The notes: a model not told the origin generated them from the letters alone. A stretch of DNA of 64,000 nucleotides from Strongylocentrotus droebachiensis (GCA_035222895.1 JAVYIG010000408.1:434001-498000), one strand, 5' to 3'. Numbered from the stretch's first letter, positions 1 through 12,110 are shown. Numbers and translations are program-made.

Positions 1-1124
1 ATTTTAATAGTTTCCTCCTTGATGGTAAAAATCGATTTAAAAGGGTTTTTTCACTTTGCATGCAATATTTAAATTGTCATTGGAATATATTTATTATCCC
101 GGTTGTAATGCCGTGGGTGCCTGGAAGAGGCAGTTTCGCGCAAACTAAACAGAAATCGGCCATTTACCTTTCTCATGAATCAGCTGCTTGCAATCAACGT
201 CCGTTTTTTCCGCGGGGATCCATTCTCACGCTTTTTTTAAATTTGCCTGCTTACAACAAAATCTGGTTCCATCTCTCATATAAAAAGAAAAGGATTTCTA
301 GGCAGCAAGACCTAAACACTCTTCAAATCACCCTCCTGCTTACAGTCTGTTCGAGATTATTCGGCTACGGATCTTTTAAACCCTCTCATTCTCAGTGACC
401 GATAACGATAAATATCGTCTTTATCACCAGGATCATGTTTACCTCGGTAATGCATTTTTTCTTCTTTCCTTTTGTTTTCGCTAGGAAATTTGTCATTGAT
501 AAATATAAGTTGGTCTAATTTACTTACGTGTCTCCAGATTGCCACATCGGTATTGATATTGGGGCGATTACGTGCAACGTGTTCATTACGACCTCCAAAA
601 TGAAAATCTCTCGATGTTACCACCTTTGTCTAATACAAATTCCTGGTATCATTAAGGTTGTGAAATGGCCAAGTCAAGATATTCTCATAATTATTTGGAT
701 GAAATGAAGCAACAACAAAAACCACATTGTGTGGTACGGGACAAATTGCAGGAATCGTTCATTGCTATTCCTGCAGACCATGCAGATATTGCCAGTTATT
801 GTGGGTCGAGAGGAATGAAGAGAAAAAAACACTTTTTTAGTGGAAAAATTATATTTACATGACAATAAACGATAGTCCCTCCAAGTTTACTATTTTTAGT
901 GTTTTTTTTTGCAGATTAGTGTTTCGTGACAACCTAAGGAGACCAAGGTGAAAATTTGAAACATGACATGCAAAAAAATGCAATGATTTTGAGGATTTCA
1001 AAGTGAATAATATAGTAGAGATAAATATTAACCCCCCCCCCCCCCCCTCCCCCCCCCCTCCCCCTTCACCTTTATACCAACTTTGCTATCTAAAGAATAG
1101 AAGAAATTCAATTTGGGTTGCGAC

Positions 1125-1417
1125 GATGCAGTAGCGTACGCAGAATTTTTTTCGAGGGGGGGGGGTTAACATTTCTTAGTTTTTTGTCCCGGAAATTTGA
1201 AAAATTGGCCGACCGATATTTCGTTCAGTTAGGGGGGGGGGGGGGTAAGGTCACTTTTTGATAACCCTTTAGCACACAATTTTGTTTATTCTTTTTTGTT
1301 TTGTTTATTAAAACAAAATTGAGGTGGGGGTTTTCCTTCAAAACACACACATTTAAAAAAAAAATGAGCGGGGGTTCGACCCCCCCCCCCCCCCCCCCTG
1401 CGCACCCGCCTGCGACG
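1125..1417. mobile_element. Degenerate G/C-run inverted-repeat element abutting exon 1
   Basis: The stretch begins with CAGTAGCGTACGCAG and contains long G runs followed by long C runs. It ends in CTGCGCACCCGCCTGCG, a decayed inverted match to the start. This looks like an old MITE lying directly upstream of the first exon's ATG. A shorter version is at 16,303-16,390 in copy B. Whether it contributes a 5' UTR or promoter cannot be judged. Confidence 0.45.
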
Positions 1418-4400
1418 ATGTACTATTTTAAAATCGTTTGTTTGATTCTTTTAGCATCTGATCAGTCTGTTGATGGCCATGAAACTGCTAGAAGACGGTG
1501 AGTATGATATTCTTTCTAGAAGAGTAAGACTAGATAATTCCATCATTGACCTCGGGCTGTTTTTGTATTTTGTAACCCCGATACCTAAGTGGCTCTAACA
1601 ATCCCGGCAACAAACCGACAACAAACCGTACACAAACTTTAGATTACCCCTAATTGTTATACGTACCATTCCGCTACCATGAAATATACATAGGCCTAGA
1701 AGAATAATATTAAAAAAAGAAAATAGTAGCAAAGTAGAGTTTCAAAAGTATACAAATATACTCTGTCTTGAGAGGTTCTGGTTAAAACTATGCGCACGAG
1801 GCGACTCCAATAGTACTATTTGCTGAGGGGCACAGCCCGGAACAAATATAGAATGGTAAAAATGGTACACCTCGTAATTTTATATAAATTTATCATCTAA
1901 GGCCTACATTTTCTCCACGATTTTCCTTTATTCTGTATTTTCTTTCCTACTCCTGCAAAGATAAGCATTCATATTTTGAATGGCTACAAGTATCTTGTTT
2001 GTATTTGTTGATGGTGCATGTTCCTTACACAAGCTTTTCACCTCCTTGTACTTATTGAAATATTCATTTCGATAGTCATTTCGATTCAATTGGATGATTG
2101 AGTTGAAACAGATTACCGAACACAATTACATGTATAAAGATCCCCCTATGTTTCTAGGTATAAATTGTGAAGTATTGAAGTGCCCTGAAGAAGACATGTG
2201 TCCCTCTTCATTGCTACCCTATGGCACGGTCATTAGAGGAACTGTCAAAGGTATGGTCTTCAACCAATCATCATCATCATTGACAACACCAGGTCATGAG
2301 ATAATCGTATGCGAGGCACCTCACTACGGTAAATATTTCTTAAGAACGATCAAATAATTAATTATTTTCGTTAATCCATTTAAGGTTTTATTCATTACTT
2401 TCGATTTGTTATTGTTACAGTCACATTGTAATTCAGTAATTCAGTAGCGCATATCGTTGAATATACATTCCTCATACGCTTTTACGAATGTATTTGTCCC
2501 TCTTTCTGTCTCCCCCCCCCCCCCCTCTCTCTCTCTCTCTCTCCCTTTTTCTCTCGCTCTCTCTCTCTCTCTCCTTCTCTCACTCATGTCTTATTCGTAG
2601 GCTACAATCTTTGCTCAGCTAGCCCTTGCCTCAATGGAGGAACCTGCACGCCTTCTATTGGCCATACTCCAGCGTTCAGGTGCCAATGTGATATTGGGTT
2701 CGATGGCACAGAATGCGGTAGGTATCCTAAAGTTGTTGTTTTTTATTCAGTGGTAAACTTATGGCTATATGTGGAGCTTGCACTTTAAAAAAATCTGGGT
2801 GGAGAGTTGATCAATGTCATGCCAAAGGACGTTATTTCCGAGCTGGGATTAGAACTCTCTACCCTTGGATTGAGAGTCAAGTGAATAAACCACTATACCA
2901 CGACATGCTCGTCCCAAAACTATTGAGATATTATATAGAGTAGCAATGTCCATATAATTTGGATGCTATTCTAAATGTCTCAATGGAGGAACCTGCACAC
3001 CTTCTCTTGGCCATACTCCAGCGTACATGTGCCAATGTCATCTTGGACTCGAAGGCACAGAATGCGGTAGTTATATCATAATGTGTTGTTTTTATTCAGT
3101 GGTAAACGTATAGCTTGATGTAGAGCTTGCAATTAAACAAAAATTATTGATCGCGATTAAAAAACGACTTCTATATCGTGCTTATAATAACCTAATAATA
3201 ATAATGCTGTTCTTCCTGAGGACTCTGCTATTATTATTATTATCCCAGCGATTGCCAAGTACCCATTTAAATCTGGCTGGAGAGTGGATCAATGTCTTGC
3301 CAACGGATGTAAGTCACGGGTTGGGATTACAACCCTTTACCCTTGGATTGACAGTCAAGTGAATATACAACTATACCAGGATGTGTTCGTCTTAAAACTA
3401 GTGCGTTTTTAATCAAGAGTAGCAATATCCATAGAATGTGAATGCTATTCTAAAAGATAATGCCGTTTTTTCATTCCATGACCTTCTCTCAGATGTTTCT
3501 TTGCAACTACTAATCATCAATCCGCAAAGGACTGGGATTTGGGTCGCTAATATGAGCGACTTTGCGTTCTCGAAATTCGTAGACTTCGGCAACTCCGCCC
3601 AGATCGTAACCATGGTCTTTGATGACACATCTGATACACTCTACTGGACTGATTTGGTTGAAGGAACTCTGTCAAAACGATACGAGCCTATGGTGTTGGA
3701 TGTTAGGATGTATAAGATGGGATGGGCGAACTGGACGGTTATATCTGCTGATATTGCAGGTATTATACCACATAAGTTTTTGTTATTTTTCAAAATATTT
3801 CGTTATATTTTAAAACATAATAAAGGTAGGTACAATAACATTTGCCACCAAAATCAATGTATTTTCTTTCATTATTTATATCGTTTTGATATTGTAACCC
3901 TCCTTCTTTTCTTTTGTTACCAAACTGTAGATTTGCAGAATTTGTCTTTATAGACAACAAATGATTTGTTTGCGTATACTCGTCACTGTATTTAGTCTTT
4001 ACCCTACATGTCATTGTATAAGAAGCTATACGTGTGCATGTGTGTCGATATTCTGAAAGCCGAAATTACTTCCAATTTTAGTTCCAACCATGCGAGAGCT
4101 TTTATAAAAGACACTGTCTACATCCTATTGGGAATGGTTGATTATAATCTAGGTGAGAAATTTACCCAGGAAAGCCCTGTCAGGTTTTGTTACCTTAATC
4201 CTTTGCGGACTTGGCTAGTAGAAACGTGTCTCGGCAAACTACATGTGCTGTCCCATTGTCATGATTGTGACAGATTCGTTTTTAAGGCGGTGCTGTTACC
4301 GCATTTTTGAAAAAGCTATGTAAATGTGGAATACAATGACCCAAAAGAACTATCGACGCGTTGTCAACTTGTACAACGAAATTCTTGGAGAGAGTCGTCT

Positions 4401-7400
4401 CAGAGCATCCATACATACTTACAATATAGGACCATGGGTGCGATATGTAAGCAGACTAGACAGTCTGTTTATCGAGGCCACCATCCAACGTTGACTGCAC
4501 TAGTACGAGTAATGGGTGATCTCCAAGTTTTTGACAGAGGATATGAAGCTTTTTAAGCATGCTTCACCACTGGGCAGCATGTCAGACGATAGACCAAGCC
4601 AGACTCAAGTACACCTCACAAAACTCATATGCCATTCAAAGACTTACTTTGAAAGGGCTGATATCTTACCTTGAGGGTCGCCAAAGGAGGGTATATATCA
4701 CCGGACTTGCTCTTGATTCTCCGTCTCACATGGGGTATCCCTCCAGGGTTTGGCATAGGCCCACTGGTATTCATATCCTTCAGAGTTTCACTGAATGCTG
4801 ATATTACGGCTCATCAATGAAATCGATGTGCAGTTTACACTGATATCACACAGCTAGATTTTTCTTTTTGGCAAGCCAGTGAGCGTATGGACTCCTTTGA
4901 CAAACTACTAAACGGTCTAGTTTATGTGAAATGCTGGACTGCTGGTCATCAAACAATCTGCTAATACTCAACGGATCTTATACTAAAGTCCTTCATTCTC
5001 ACTTCTCAGTTTAGGAAAACCACGCCCCCTCTCTCCGTTGAATGTTGTCTATGACTGTATTTGTCTTTGTAGCGCAATAAGACATGTGTATGCGTGTCGG
5101 GAGGGGGCGAGGGGGGAGCTTATGGGGAAAGGGAAAGAGTCCCAAGCGGCACATGCAGGGGGCAAACAAAAAAGGAAAACAAAACATGAATATCGTTTCC
5201 TGCCTAATGGATTAGGGGCAGATTCTGTTTTCAAACCAAACTGAATATGAAAATAAAAGATTTTTTTTTTTTTTTTATTGAGAACGGTTGTTCAGAATTT
5301 TTTTCCGTCATCACTGACTATAATGATTATTTTTGGTGCTCTTAACATTTTAAGTTTTTAGCATTCAACTTCTCCGTCTCGTTAATATCAGTGACAAGTC
5401 TGGACAGCTGTTTGGCTTTGGACATCAAGGAACAGCAACTTCACTGGATGACATTCCCAGGTGGACATAGGCAACGAGGAGTACGACAAGAAGGAGCCGT
5501 TTCCGATCCTGTAGAATTATCGGGAGTCCCGATGAGCGAAAGCTATGTCATTGATCAGCGACGAAGGTGACGAATAATCTCGCCAAAAATCTCACTTTCA
5601 TTATGCTCTTCCCTGTTCTTTTTTCTGTTGATATATCGTCTCTCTTCTTTAGCAGTGTCTAGTATCGTTTCCAAATTGTAAATTGTAACTGTAAGCCATT
5701 CCAACCTTGAACGTATCAACTTAAATACGTAGCCGTTCTGTGTCCTAGCTCCCTTCGTTTTACATCCATCAACCACGTTTTAAGTAGTGGCTACACGTAA
5801 TAATGATAACTGCAGTTCTAATTCATGGTTACAGTAATATAACCACACACTGTTAAATCGTGTTAATGGGATTTTATCAATTGTCAGTGTTTGCACATTT
5901 TCAAGATATTATCTATAACACATCTGTTGGTGAAAAGAGCCCCTGCTCTCCTCCTTCTGTCAAATGCAGATGTAGAAGGCTTATCTTGCTTGTAGTACAC
6001 GAACATCGTAAACACTTCATTATCGCAGGAGAAGATATATTATCATAAAGAGAATAATTGATACGCTGTTCACAACTCCCAAGTGTTCTACCTAATTGTT
6101 TCGAATCATTCGACCCTCGGCAGGTATCTCTACACTATCAATCGATCCAATGGGATTTATCGAGTCAATCTTGACGACGGGCATACAACAAAGCTAGCAG
6201 GCAGATTAGAAGGATCCCTGTTTCATGGATTGACCATAGATGAAGAAGGTGGTTATTTGTTTATTGTAGTATACAGTGCGTCCCAGAAAAAACGAAACCG
6301 AGAAGTATCGATGTTCTGTCATAACTTAATCACAACTATAATTAATAAATGATATATATTTGGAAAGCTTAGAGTCTCCTCTTTAATGTGATGCTACTCA
6401 GATGATGCATATTTCACGCATGAGTGATTAAAAGCAATTTGAAGGAAGGAAACCAAAAAGACATTTGGCGGGCGGTATCTGAATTTCGAAGAATAATTCA
6501 CATTTCTAGAAAGTTGAGTTTCTGCCCTTTGATATGACACCTCAATCAGGAAAAATGAACGAGGAATAGCAAAGTTCTGTTGGTTTAAAGTAGTGCTTGC
6601 ATTTCCATAATTTTATTAAACGAATTCGTTTTCACTGGCTGCCTGCCGTATCAATAAACGAAATTAACAAAAGACTTAACTCCGTTTCGTTGACAATCAG
6701 CCGTAGACGAGAGTCTTCATGCATGGCTGATTGTCAACGAAACGGAGTTAAATCTTTTGTCAAATCTGCTTTTTGCTACGGCAGGCACACAGTGAAAACG
6801 AATTCGTTTGTTAAAATTATGAAAATGTAAGGGCTACTTTAAACCAACAGAACTTTGTTATTCCTCGCTCATTTTTCCTGATTGAGGTGTCATATCAAAG
6901 GGCAGAAACTCAACTTTCTAGAAATGTGAATTATTCTTCGAAATTCAGATACCGCCCGCCAAATGTCTTTTTGGTTTCCTTCCTTCAAATTGCTTTTAAT
7001 CACTAATGCGTGAAATATGCATCATTGGAGTAGCATCAACTGAAAGAGGAGACTCTAAGCTTTCCAAATATGGATCATTCATTATTTATGGTTGTGATTA
7101 AGTTATGATAAAACATCAATACTTCTCGGTTTCGTTTTTTTCTGGGACGCACTGTATAAATTGATTGGGTTTGAGATGGATGGGGTTGGAAGGGCTCCCT
7201 CCTACTCCCTTCCCGAGCTTTTCCAACTCCCATTATTAGGATAATTCGATAATCTAAATAATCTTGTACACATCTTACTTGGAACTGCATAGTTACGCAA
7301 ACTTCAATTTCAAATTACATCAAGAAGAAAAAATAGATGGATATATTGTAGATCACCAGTGGTTGGCATTATAACAAAAGTCTTAGATTGGTGATAATTA

Positions 7401-8633
7401 TAGTTTAAATCGCTTAGTTATTCCGATGTGGGTTTTTTTCCAATCTACTCATTATTTCAAAGCTCCTCTTTTAGTTAAGTACGGTACTAAAAAGTTATTC
7501 AATGAATCATGCATGACCATTTTAAGTGGAGTGGAACTGTAAAAAAATTATCAACAAAAAATAATCTGAGAGCAAACCTTTAATCCCAGCCCTGTGGAAG
7601 TTCCAAAAGATCAGAATATGGGCCATGTTTCATAAAACTTGTTTTCAATAACAACTGCCATAGATCTATGACAAATCTTTTCAAAGACAATTAAACGCAA
7701 GGATTTCAGTAGCTTATAACAATTTTGTTAACTTTTTATTGATAACACGTTTTATTAAACAGGCCCCTTGCCAAACATAGCCTTATTCTTGCGGATCACG
7801 TAAAGATTTTGAAAAATCAATTTGAGTGCAATTTCAATACCTTATTGTGTTTCCCATAAAAAAATCATGTTCAGATTACGTCATGCATCATTGCAACGTT
7901 CGCATGTTAGGCTATGAACAACAAGGCTATTGAAATTGTCCTAGGTTGAATATTTGAAAATCTTTTAAAGTGTTTCTAGTGTATTTTGATAAGGAAATGG
8001 CATTTGTTAAATGATCTCTTTATAGACACTGGTTAATATTTGGAAGGGCCTCATCAGTGTCCTCTGCAAATGCCTGCATTACATGCATGTCTGGACCAAG
8101 AGAACGTTACACATGACTATGGCAATATTAAAACTATATTTCTGTTAATTCCATGCAGAATCTATTTGCACTCAAATCGATAAAACAAACTGAAGGAATG
8201 TCTTTTCCATGTAAATTATACCTAGCGGTTGATCATTCCGAATCTGGGGAATTTTCGTTCACAGGGCAAATGAAATGATATCTTTAAAAGTATGTTCATT
8301 TACTGTTATTTGGCTTTTCTTTTCTTATAAGGAGAACGACTGTTTTGGACGCAGGCCTCTCCAACCCGAATTGCATGGTTTGATCTGAAGAAAATACGAG
8401 GTCCGTTCACACTCATCAACCTCGAACGCACGAGTATGAGGTTCGGGTTGGGGAGTATTCTCTTCTTGCCCTCTGGATGGCTCGTATGGCTAAACATGAT
8501 AAGAGATGAAGTCTGTATCGCACAGGCTGAAGTCGATGCTAAAACTAGGTTGTGTGTGTCTACCAGTGCAGATGGTTTACCCCATTCCTTACTAAGTCAC
8601 GATAACAAAGCATTAGCTCTGCGACGGATATAA
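1418..8633 (+). CDS. Predicted secreted EGF / YWTD beta-propeller protein, copy A (split gene)
   Basis: Exons inferred from splice sites and frame: 1418-1497 (start MYYFKIVCLILLAS, a signal-peptide-like leader), 2158-2328 (57 residues with CE.LKCPEEDMC and a later IIVCEAP, perhaps CCP/sushi-like), 2601-2717 (one EGF domain, core SPCLNGGTC then CQC and GTECG), 3493-3759, 5392-5566, 6124-6248 and 8332-8633 (stop TAA). The last four encode LDL-receptor-like propeller blades: TLYWTDLVEG, CLALD..EQQLHWMT, LYTINRSNGIYRVNLDDG and GLTIDEEG joined to ERLFWTQ. Phases match at every junction from exon 2 onward (1,1,1,2,1), strong support for a real gene. The junction of exon 1 (phase 2) with exon 2 (needs phase 1) does not match, so a small exon may be missed or the leader assignment is wrong. 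The product would be about 410 residues, secreted, with no visible membrane segment. Family name and ligand are unknown. Confidence 0.8.
2512..2582 (+). repeat. C-run and (CT)n tract before the EGF exon
   Basis: A poly-C run passes into CT repeats about 20-90 bases upstream of the EGF-exon acceptor at 2,600. Copy B has a shorter equivalent at 20,717-20,762. It forms a long pyrimidine tract for the 3' splice site and a likely length-variable microsatellite. Confidence 0.75.
2791..2908 (-). mobile_element. tRNA-derived SINE fragment, copy A intron
   Basis: Read on the - strand, the segment carries a decayed tRNA-like head. The + strand shows GGGATTAGAAC (reverse of a B-box), then an anticodon-region-like stretch and AACCACTATACCACGAC. 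The upstream part TCTGGGTGGAGAG matches the body of the fuller SINE at 32,669-32,931. The same insertion is at 20,971-21,086, so it predates the segmental duplication. Confidence 0.6.
2976..3066 (+). pseudogene. 5'-truncated duplicate of the EGF exon
   Basis: This copies the 3' two thirds of the EGF exon (LNGGTCTPSLGH... to GTECG) and is followed by a GTAG donor-like site. The acceptor AG and the first EGF cysteines are missing: sequence from the next intron (matching the stretch near 3,420) is fused directly to the exon body. It arose by a small tandem duplication with one breakpoint inside the exon. Copy B has no equivalent. Without an acceptor it is unlikely to be spliced in. Confidence 0.75.
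3240..3385 (-). mobile_element. SINE fragment (duplicated with the EGF remnant)
   Basis: A second, more diverged copy of the SINE at 2,791-2,908, carried by the same internal tandem duplication. It begins with TACCCATTTAAATCTGGCTGG and ends in the reversed tRNA-like part (GGGATTACAACCC). About 100 bases of unrelated A/T-rich sequence at 3,145-3,240 interrupt the correspondence. Confidence 0.5.
4085..4860 (+). mobile_element. Decayed reverse-transcriptase-like remnant in intron, copy A
   Basis: Short frames broken by stops and shifts. Near 4,660-4,780 there is a readable non-LTR-like stretch: YLEGRQRRVYITG, then in another frame WGIPPGFGIGPLVF, which resembles the conserved GVPQGS.LGPLLF block of LINE reverse transcriptases. 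The upstream part (HARAFIKDTVYILLG, ELSTRCQL) I do not recognise. The same remnant lies in the same intron of copy B, so it predates the duplication. Confidence 0.5.
6272..7156. mobile_element. 885-bp foldback with Tc1/mariner-type ends (TA target)
   Basis: The ends are TACAGTGCGTCCCAGAAAAA and its reverse complement. The two arms, about 430 bases each, pair almost completely around a short centre near 6,701-6,724. Flanks read gtag-TA...TA-aattg, while the duplicate locus (23,914-23,924) reads gtagta-aattg with no insert, giving a TA target-site duplication and a preserved empty site. There is no transposase ORF, so it is non-autonomous. It starts about 20 bases after the donor of the exon ending at 6,248. 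Confidence 0.93.
7620..7767. mobile_element. MITE, GGGCC..TTTCATAAAAC family
   Basis: Ends GGGCCATGTTTCATAAAAC and CGTTTTATTAAACAGGCCCC are imperfect inverted repeats. The equivalent place in copy B (near 24,398) reads straight from ATGGGCC to TCATTCTTGCGG, so the element is a copy-A insertion. Relatives are at 14,548-14,686 and 38,451-38,599. Confidence 0.75.
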
Positions 8634-9424
8634 AAGGGATTTTTTTTCCCCCTATTTATTAATAAAGATAAATCCAACCTTAACAGACATCTACTCTAAA
8701 AGAAGGCAGCAAATCACAAAAGCAGACACCAGAAGGTTTGAATTAAATGGGACCAACAACAAAAAGTTGTGAATTTTTAAAAACTTGTAATCACTATACG
8801 TATGGGCACTTCAAATTGGCTGAATCGGTAATGCCACCCTAACAAAGTGCCGGACTACTTTCCCATTTATTTCAACACACAAAATGATTAAAATATCAAT
8901 TTTCTAAATTTACATGATTCGGGAGGGTCTTTTTTAAGAGGACCTATATTAATATGCTACCAATGATATAATTTGAGTAGTGCTCAAAGGGAAAAGGCAC
9001 TTTGGAGAAAAAAGATGTATTAATGAAATTAAAGTGTACAGACGGTATAGAGTTGTCCCATGACTGCGTTACAATCCAATGACCAAATTGCTAATTTGAG
9101 ATTCGCATGGATTTAGTTATCTCATAATTCAAACATTCGCAACATTACAAGAATTGGACTGCGAAATGTTTCACCGTGTAAAAACACTAAACCTCAGACT
9201 TGATAATACTGGTCTAAAATTTTACGATTTTTTTTTTCTGAAGAGGGCCTTGTTAACCCCCCCCCCCCCCCCCCCCCCCTTAAGAAAGAAAAAAATAAAC
9301 ATAATGAAATTTGATGAATGTTTTGTTAGAAAAATATATACAAACACACACACACACGCACACACGCACGGATAGACATAGGCCTACTCAAATCGCACAT
9401 AGTCTATTCAAGGTAGGGCGGGAT

Positions 9425-10190
9425 CTTTCTTGATATGCAAAAAGCTTTTGATACAGTTAATCGTTGCGTCTTATTGAAGAAGTTACAACTAATGGGTTTT
9501 AATGAGGCTAGTTTAAAGTGATTCAGATCCTACTTATCTAATCGACACCAAGTAGTGGCCATTCATGATATTCGTTCCAAACTAATGCCTATAACATGCG
9601 GTGTTCCTCAGGGAAGCATTTTAGGCCCAATTCTATATTAAAGTTATATAAATAAAATGTGTATTTTTTATAAAAGACTTTAAACTATTATTGTACGCAG
9701 ATGACAGCGTACTACTCTATTCAAGTCCAGATCCTAAATATGTTGAGGAAAAGCTCAGTGAACAGCTGTCTACGTGTGTCGATAGGATGACTGATAAGAA
9801 GCTTTCTTTACACTTGGGAAAAACAGAAAGCATTTTTTATTGTTCTAAAAGTAGTTCTACAAAGTCATTTGAACAAAGTGGCACACAATAATCAAGTAAT
9901 CAAGAGAAAAGAGTCTGTGAAGTTTTTTAGGCATTGAGTTGGCTAGCGGCGGCATTTTCATTTCCATCTTTAGTCGAATCAGTTGTAAAAAAACAAATTC
10001 TCGTCTGAAATTTTTGTACAGATATCAAAGTTGTATGGATTTAAAAGCAATACGTATACTCTGTTTTGCTCTTATTCAATGTATATTTGACTATGCTAAC
10101 CCTGCATGGTATAGTAACATAAACAAGTCAGATCAAAAGAAGTTGAAGATTATACAGTTATACGTTCACATTCTGCCCCATTAATATTAT
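9425..10190 (+). mobile_element. Non-LTR retrotransposon fragment (RT domain), decayed
   Basis: Conceptual translation over several frames gives reverse-transcriptase blocks in order: [42 protein letters not shown] (near 9,597-9,640), then YADDSVLLYSS (near 9,698), and a C-terminal part ending DYANPAWYSNINKSDQKKLK. At least one stop follows GPILY and there is a frame change before GIELASGG. Both ends are truncated. This is a dead LINE of the CR1/Jockey-like group. Confidence 0.85.
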
Positions 10191-10225
10191 TCTTCTCCGT
10201 GTTCTCCTTGTTTTCGTCAGAAAGT

Positions 10226-10471
10226 TGCATTTGTTTTGCACGTAGTGCTTGTAGTGACTAGTTATGCCCTTTCCTCATGTCCGTTTCCTTTCAAATTTAA
10301 TAGGCATAGTCTGTAGCATCTCATAGTTCCCTACGTTCTTCAATTTTCGAAATCACTCATGTGTAATCGTCCAGGCGCCATTTTGTCCGTTTCTAGTCCG
10401 TTTTAATTTTTCCTTCCTATCTCCACGATCCTAGATCCTACAGACTTCCAACAAATTCCTCTAAATAGTCC
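10226..10471 (+). repeat. Direct repeat, first copy
   Basis: This diverged segment is repeated at 11,507-11,765. Shared words include TTTTGCACG.AGTGCTTG, AGGCATAGTCT and CGTCCAGGCGCCATT. About 1 kb of non-coding sequence lies between the copies. No LTR-style TG...CA ends, primer-binding site or coding capacity is visible, so the class is unknown. Confidence 0.6.
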
Positions 10472-11506
10472 AAGATATGTACTTTCATCTGCGACGCCTA
10501 ACCTGACCTTCAAAATGCCATCTTTGCACCGCAAATTAAAATCCGAAACCTACTCCGTGAAAAAATCTCTAAATATTTAGAAAAATGGGCCCCTAAAAAA
10601 AAAAAAAAAAACTTTCTCATACCATTTTCGTTTCGTCTCAAGTTCTTGCAGTATTTTTATCTCAAAATTGCACAAAGCCATGCTGAATTTCGCGTTCCAA
10701 CGAACATGACACAGATAACTAGCGCCCTCTAAAGTTCTGTGAAAAGGCTTTCTTTCTGTGGCCGTATCTCCAGCGTTTCTGGCCAAACCCTTACCTTTTT
10801 TGGATTTAGATACTTGAAGATATGCTATTTCCAGCCAAGTACAAAATTATATACCCTAACGCTGACCAGGTTTGAGAAAATTGCCCTCCAAATTCGCCAT
10901 TTCCAAATTGCGAAATAACTTCAACTTGCTCTAAAATGACGATCCTTATACCTACGTCAATCAAACTTGGCATGCACATGTCTCCAAGCACGTGACAACT
11001 TCTTGCTAAGTTTAGTCAAATTTGATGACGTCAGCGCAAAATTATTGCCCAAAACGATGAATTTACTATCCATTACGTAACAGCCCGTTAAATGCGTGCA
11101 ATACATTGCACGCAGATGGCAATGATGTCAAACTGACCGCAATGAAGTGTTTTCTTGAACGATACTAAACACGTTATACGTTATCACAGAAATATTTGAG
11201 TAAATTTCGTTTGAACAAGGGTCGCTATACAAGTTATATAACTTCCGCGAAGTTTTAACACGTATCGGTAATTATATGACGTCATTTTTAAGACTTTTCT
11301 TTGCCCCCTTTCCGTCTTTTTTTTTTTTTTCCTTGAAATTTTGCAGTGATATTCCGAGTTACAATACGCAGTGCAACCTCGAGGCCGTATTTTTGAAAAT
11401 CGTCAAGGGGGCCAATTAAGACGCCATTTTATACTCTGCATGATTGTGTTAGTATGGGCGGCTGTTTGTGCCACAGCACGGGTCAACACATGTTCATCAT
11501 GCACCA

Positions 11507-11765
11507 AATCAAATTGGTTTTGCACGCAGTGCTTGCGAGCCCTTTCTTGGTCCCTTCCTCTATTCCAATTTCCTTCAAACTTCGTAGGCATAGTCTCTAT
11601 CATCCCTTCAAGGTCACTGTATTCTTCGTTTCCCGGAATTCCTCATGCGTGACCGTCCAGGCGCCATTATGTCCGTTTCGGACCATTTTGGTGGCCTTTC
11701 TTTCGCCCTACCTATTCACTTTCACAGAAGCTACTTACTTCTTACAAATTGCTCTGGATAGTCCG
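11507..11765 (+). repeat. Direct repeat, second copy
   Basis: Partner of 10,226-10,471, with the same ordered words (TTTTGCACGCAGTGCTTGCG, GTAGGCATAGTCTCTATC, CCGTCCAGGCGCCATTATG). It is followed by unassigned sequence up to the LINE-like 3' tail near 11,840. 10,472-11,506 holds nothing I recognise. Confidence 0.6.
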
Positions 11766-11839
11766 TGAGAAGCTCTTTCATTTGAACCGTAGAAACACGT
11801 TCGTCATTGCACGCACATCGTTGTGACACGATTGCATGT

Positions 11840-12110
11840 CTAGTTTTCTTCTTGTACTTATGATCATTTTTATCATCAGTTTAATGATGTTATTATTATT
11901 ATCTTTTATAAGTAATTATTTTATTTTTCTTATATGTCTGTAAATATTACTATTTTAACTTATTAATTGTGTACATGTCTGTAGGGGACCCCACTGAAAA
12001 TGAGCTCTCGAGCATTTGTGGGTTATCCTGTTCAAGCTGACTTAATTTTGATCTGTTATTATTGTATATTGTTGTATGTTGGAAGCTTGTCGAATAAAAA
12101 TCAATCTATC
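11840..12110 (+). mobile_element. Probable LINE 3' untranslated tail
   Basis: A/T-rich non-coding sequence ends in GTCGAATAAAAATCAATC followed by short tandem TATCAATCA units. This is the pattern of CR1/L2-like 3' ends, which finish in a short repeat rather than poly-A. No coding sequence is attached. It abuts the antisense LINE fragment that begins near 12,110. Confidence 0.4.

Larger units (their letters stand above)
1..9425 (+). repeat. Segmental duplication, copy A
   Basis: This block aligns collinearly with 15,251-32,095. Position 1 pairs with 15,251; the exon ATG at 1,418 with 16,392; the EGF exon at 2,601 with 20,781; the stop at 8,633 with 26,164. Similarity fades just after the CA microsatellite near 9,340-9,425 (copy B near 32,020-32,095). 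The left edge is not visible because the window begins inside it. Intron similarity looks roughly 90-95 percent by eye. Positions 1-1,120 hold no gene and are the conserved upstream flank of the first exon. Copy-A-only additions are a foldback at 6,272-7,156, a MITE at 7,620-7,767 and a small internal duplication around 2,976-3,440. Confidence 0.93.
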
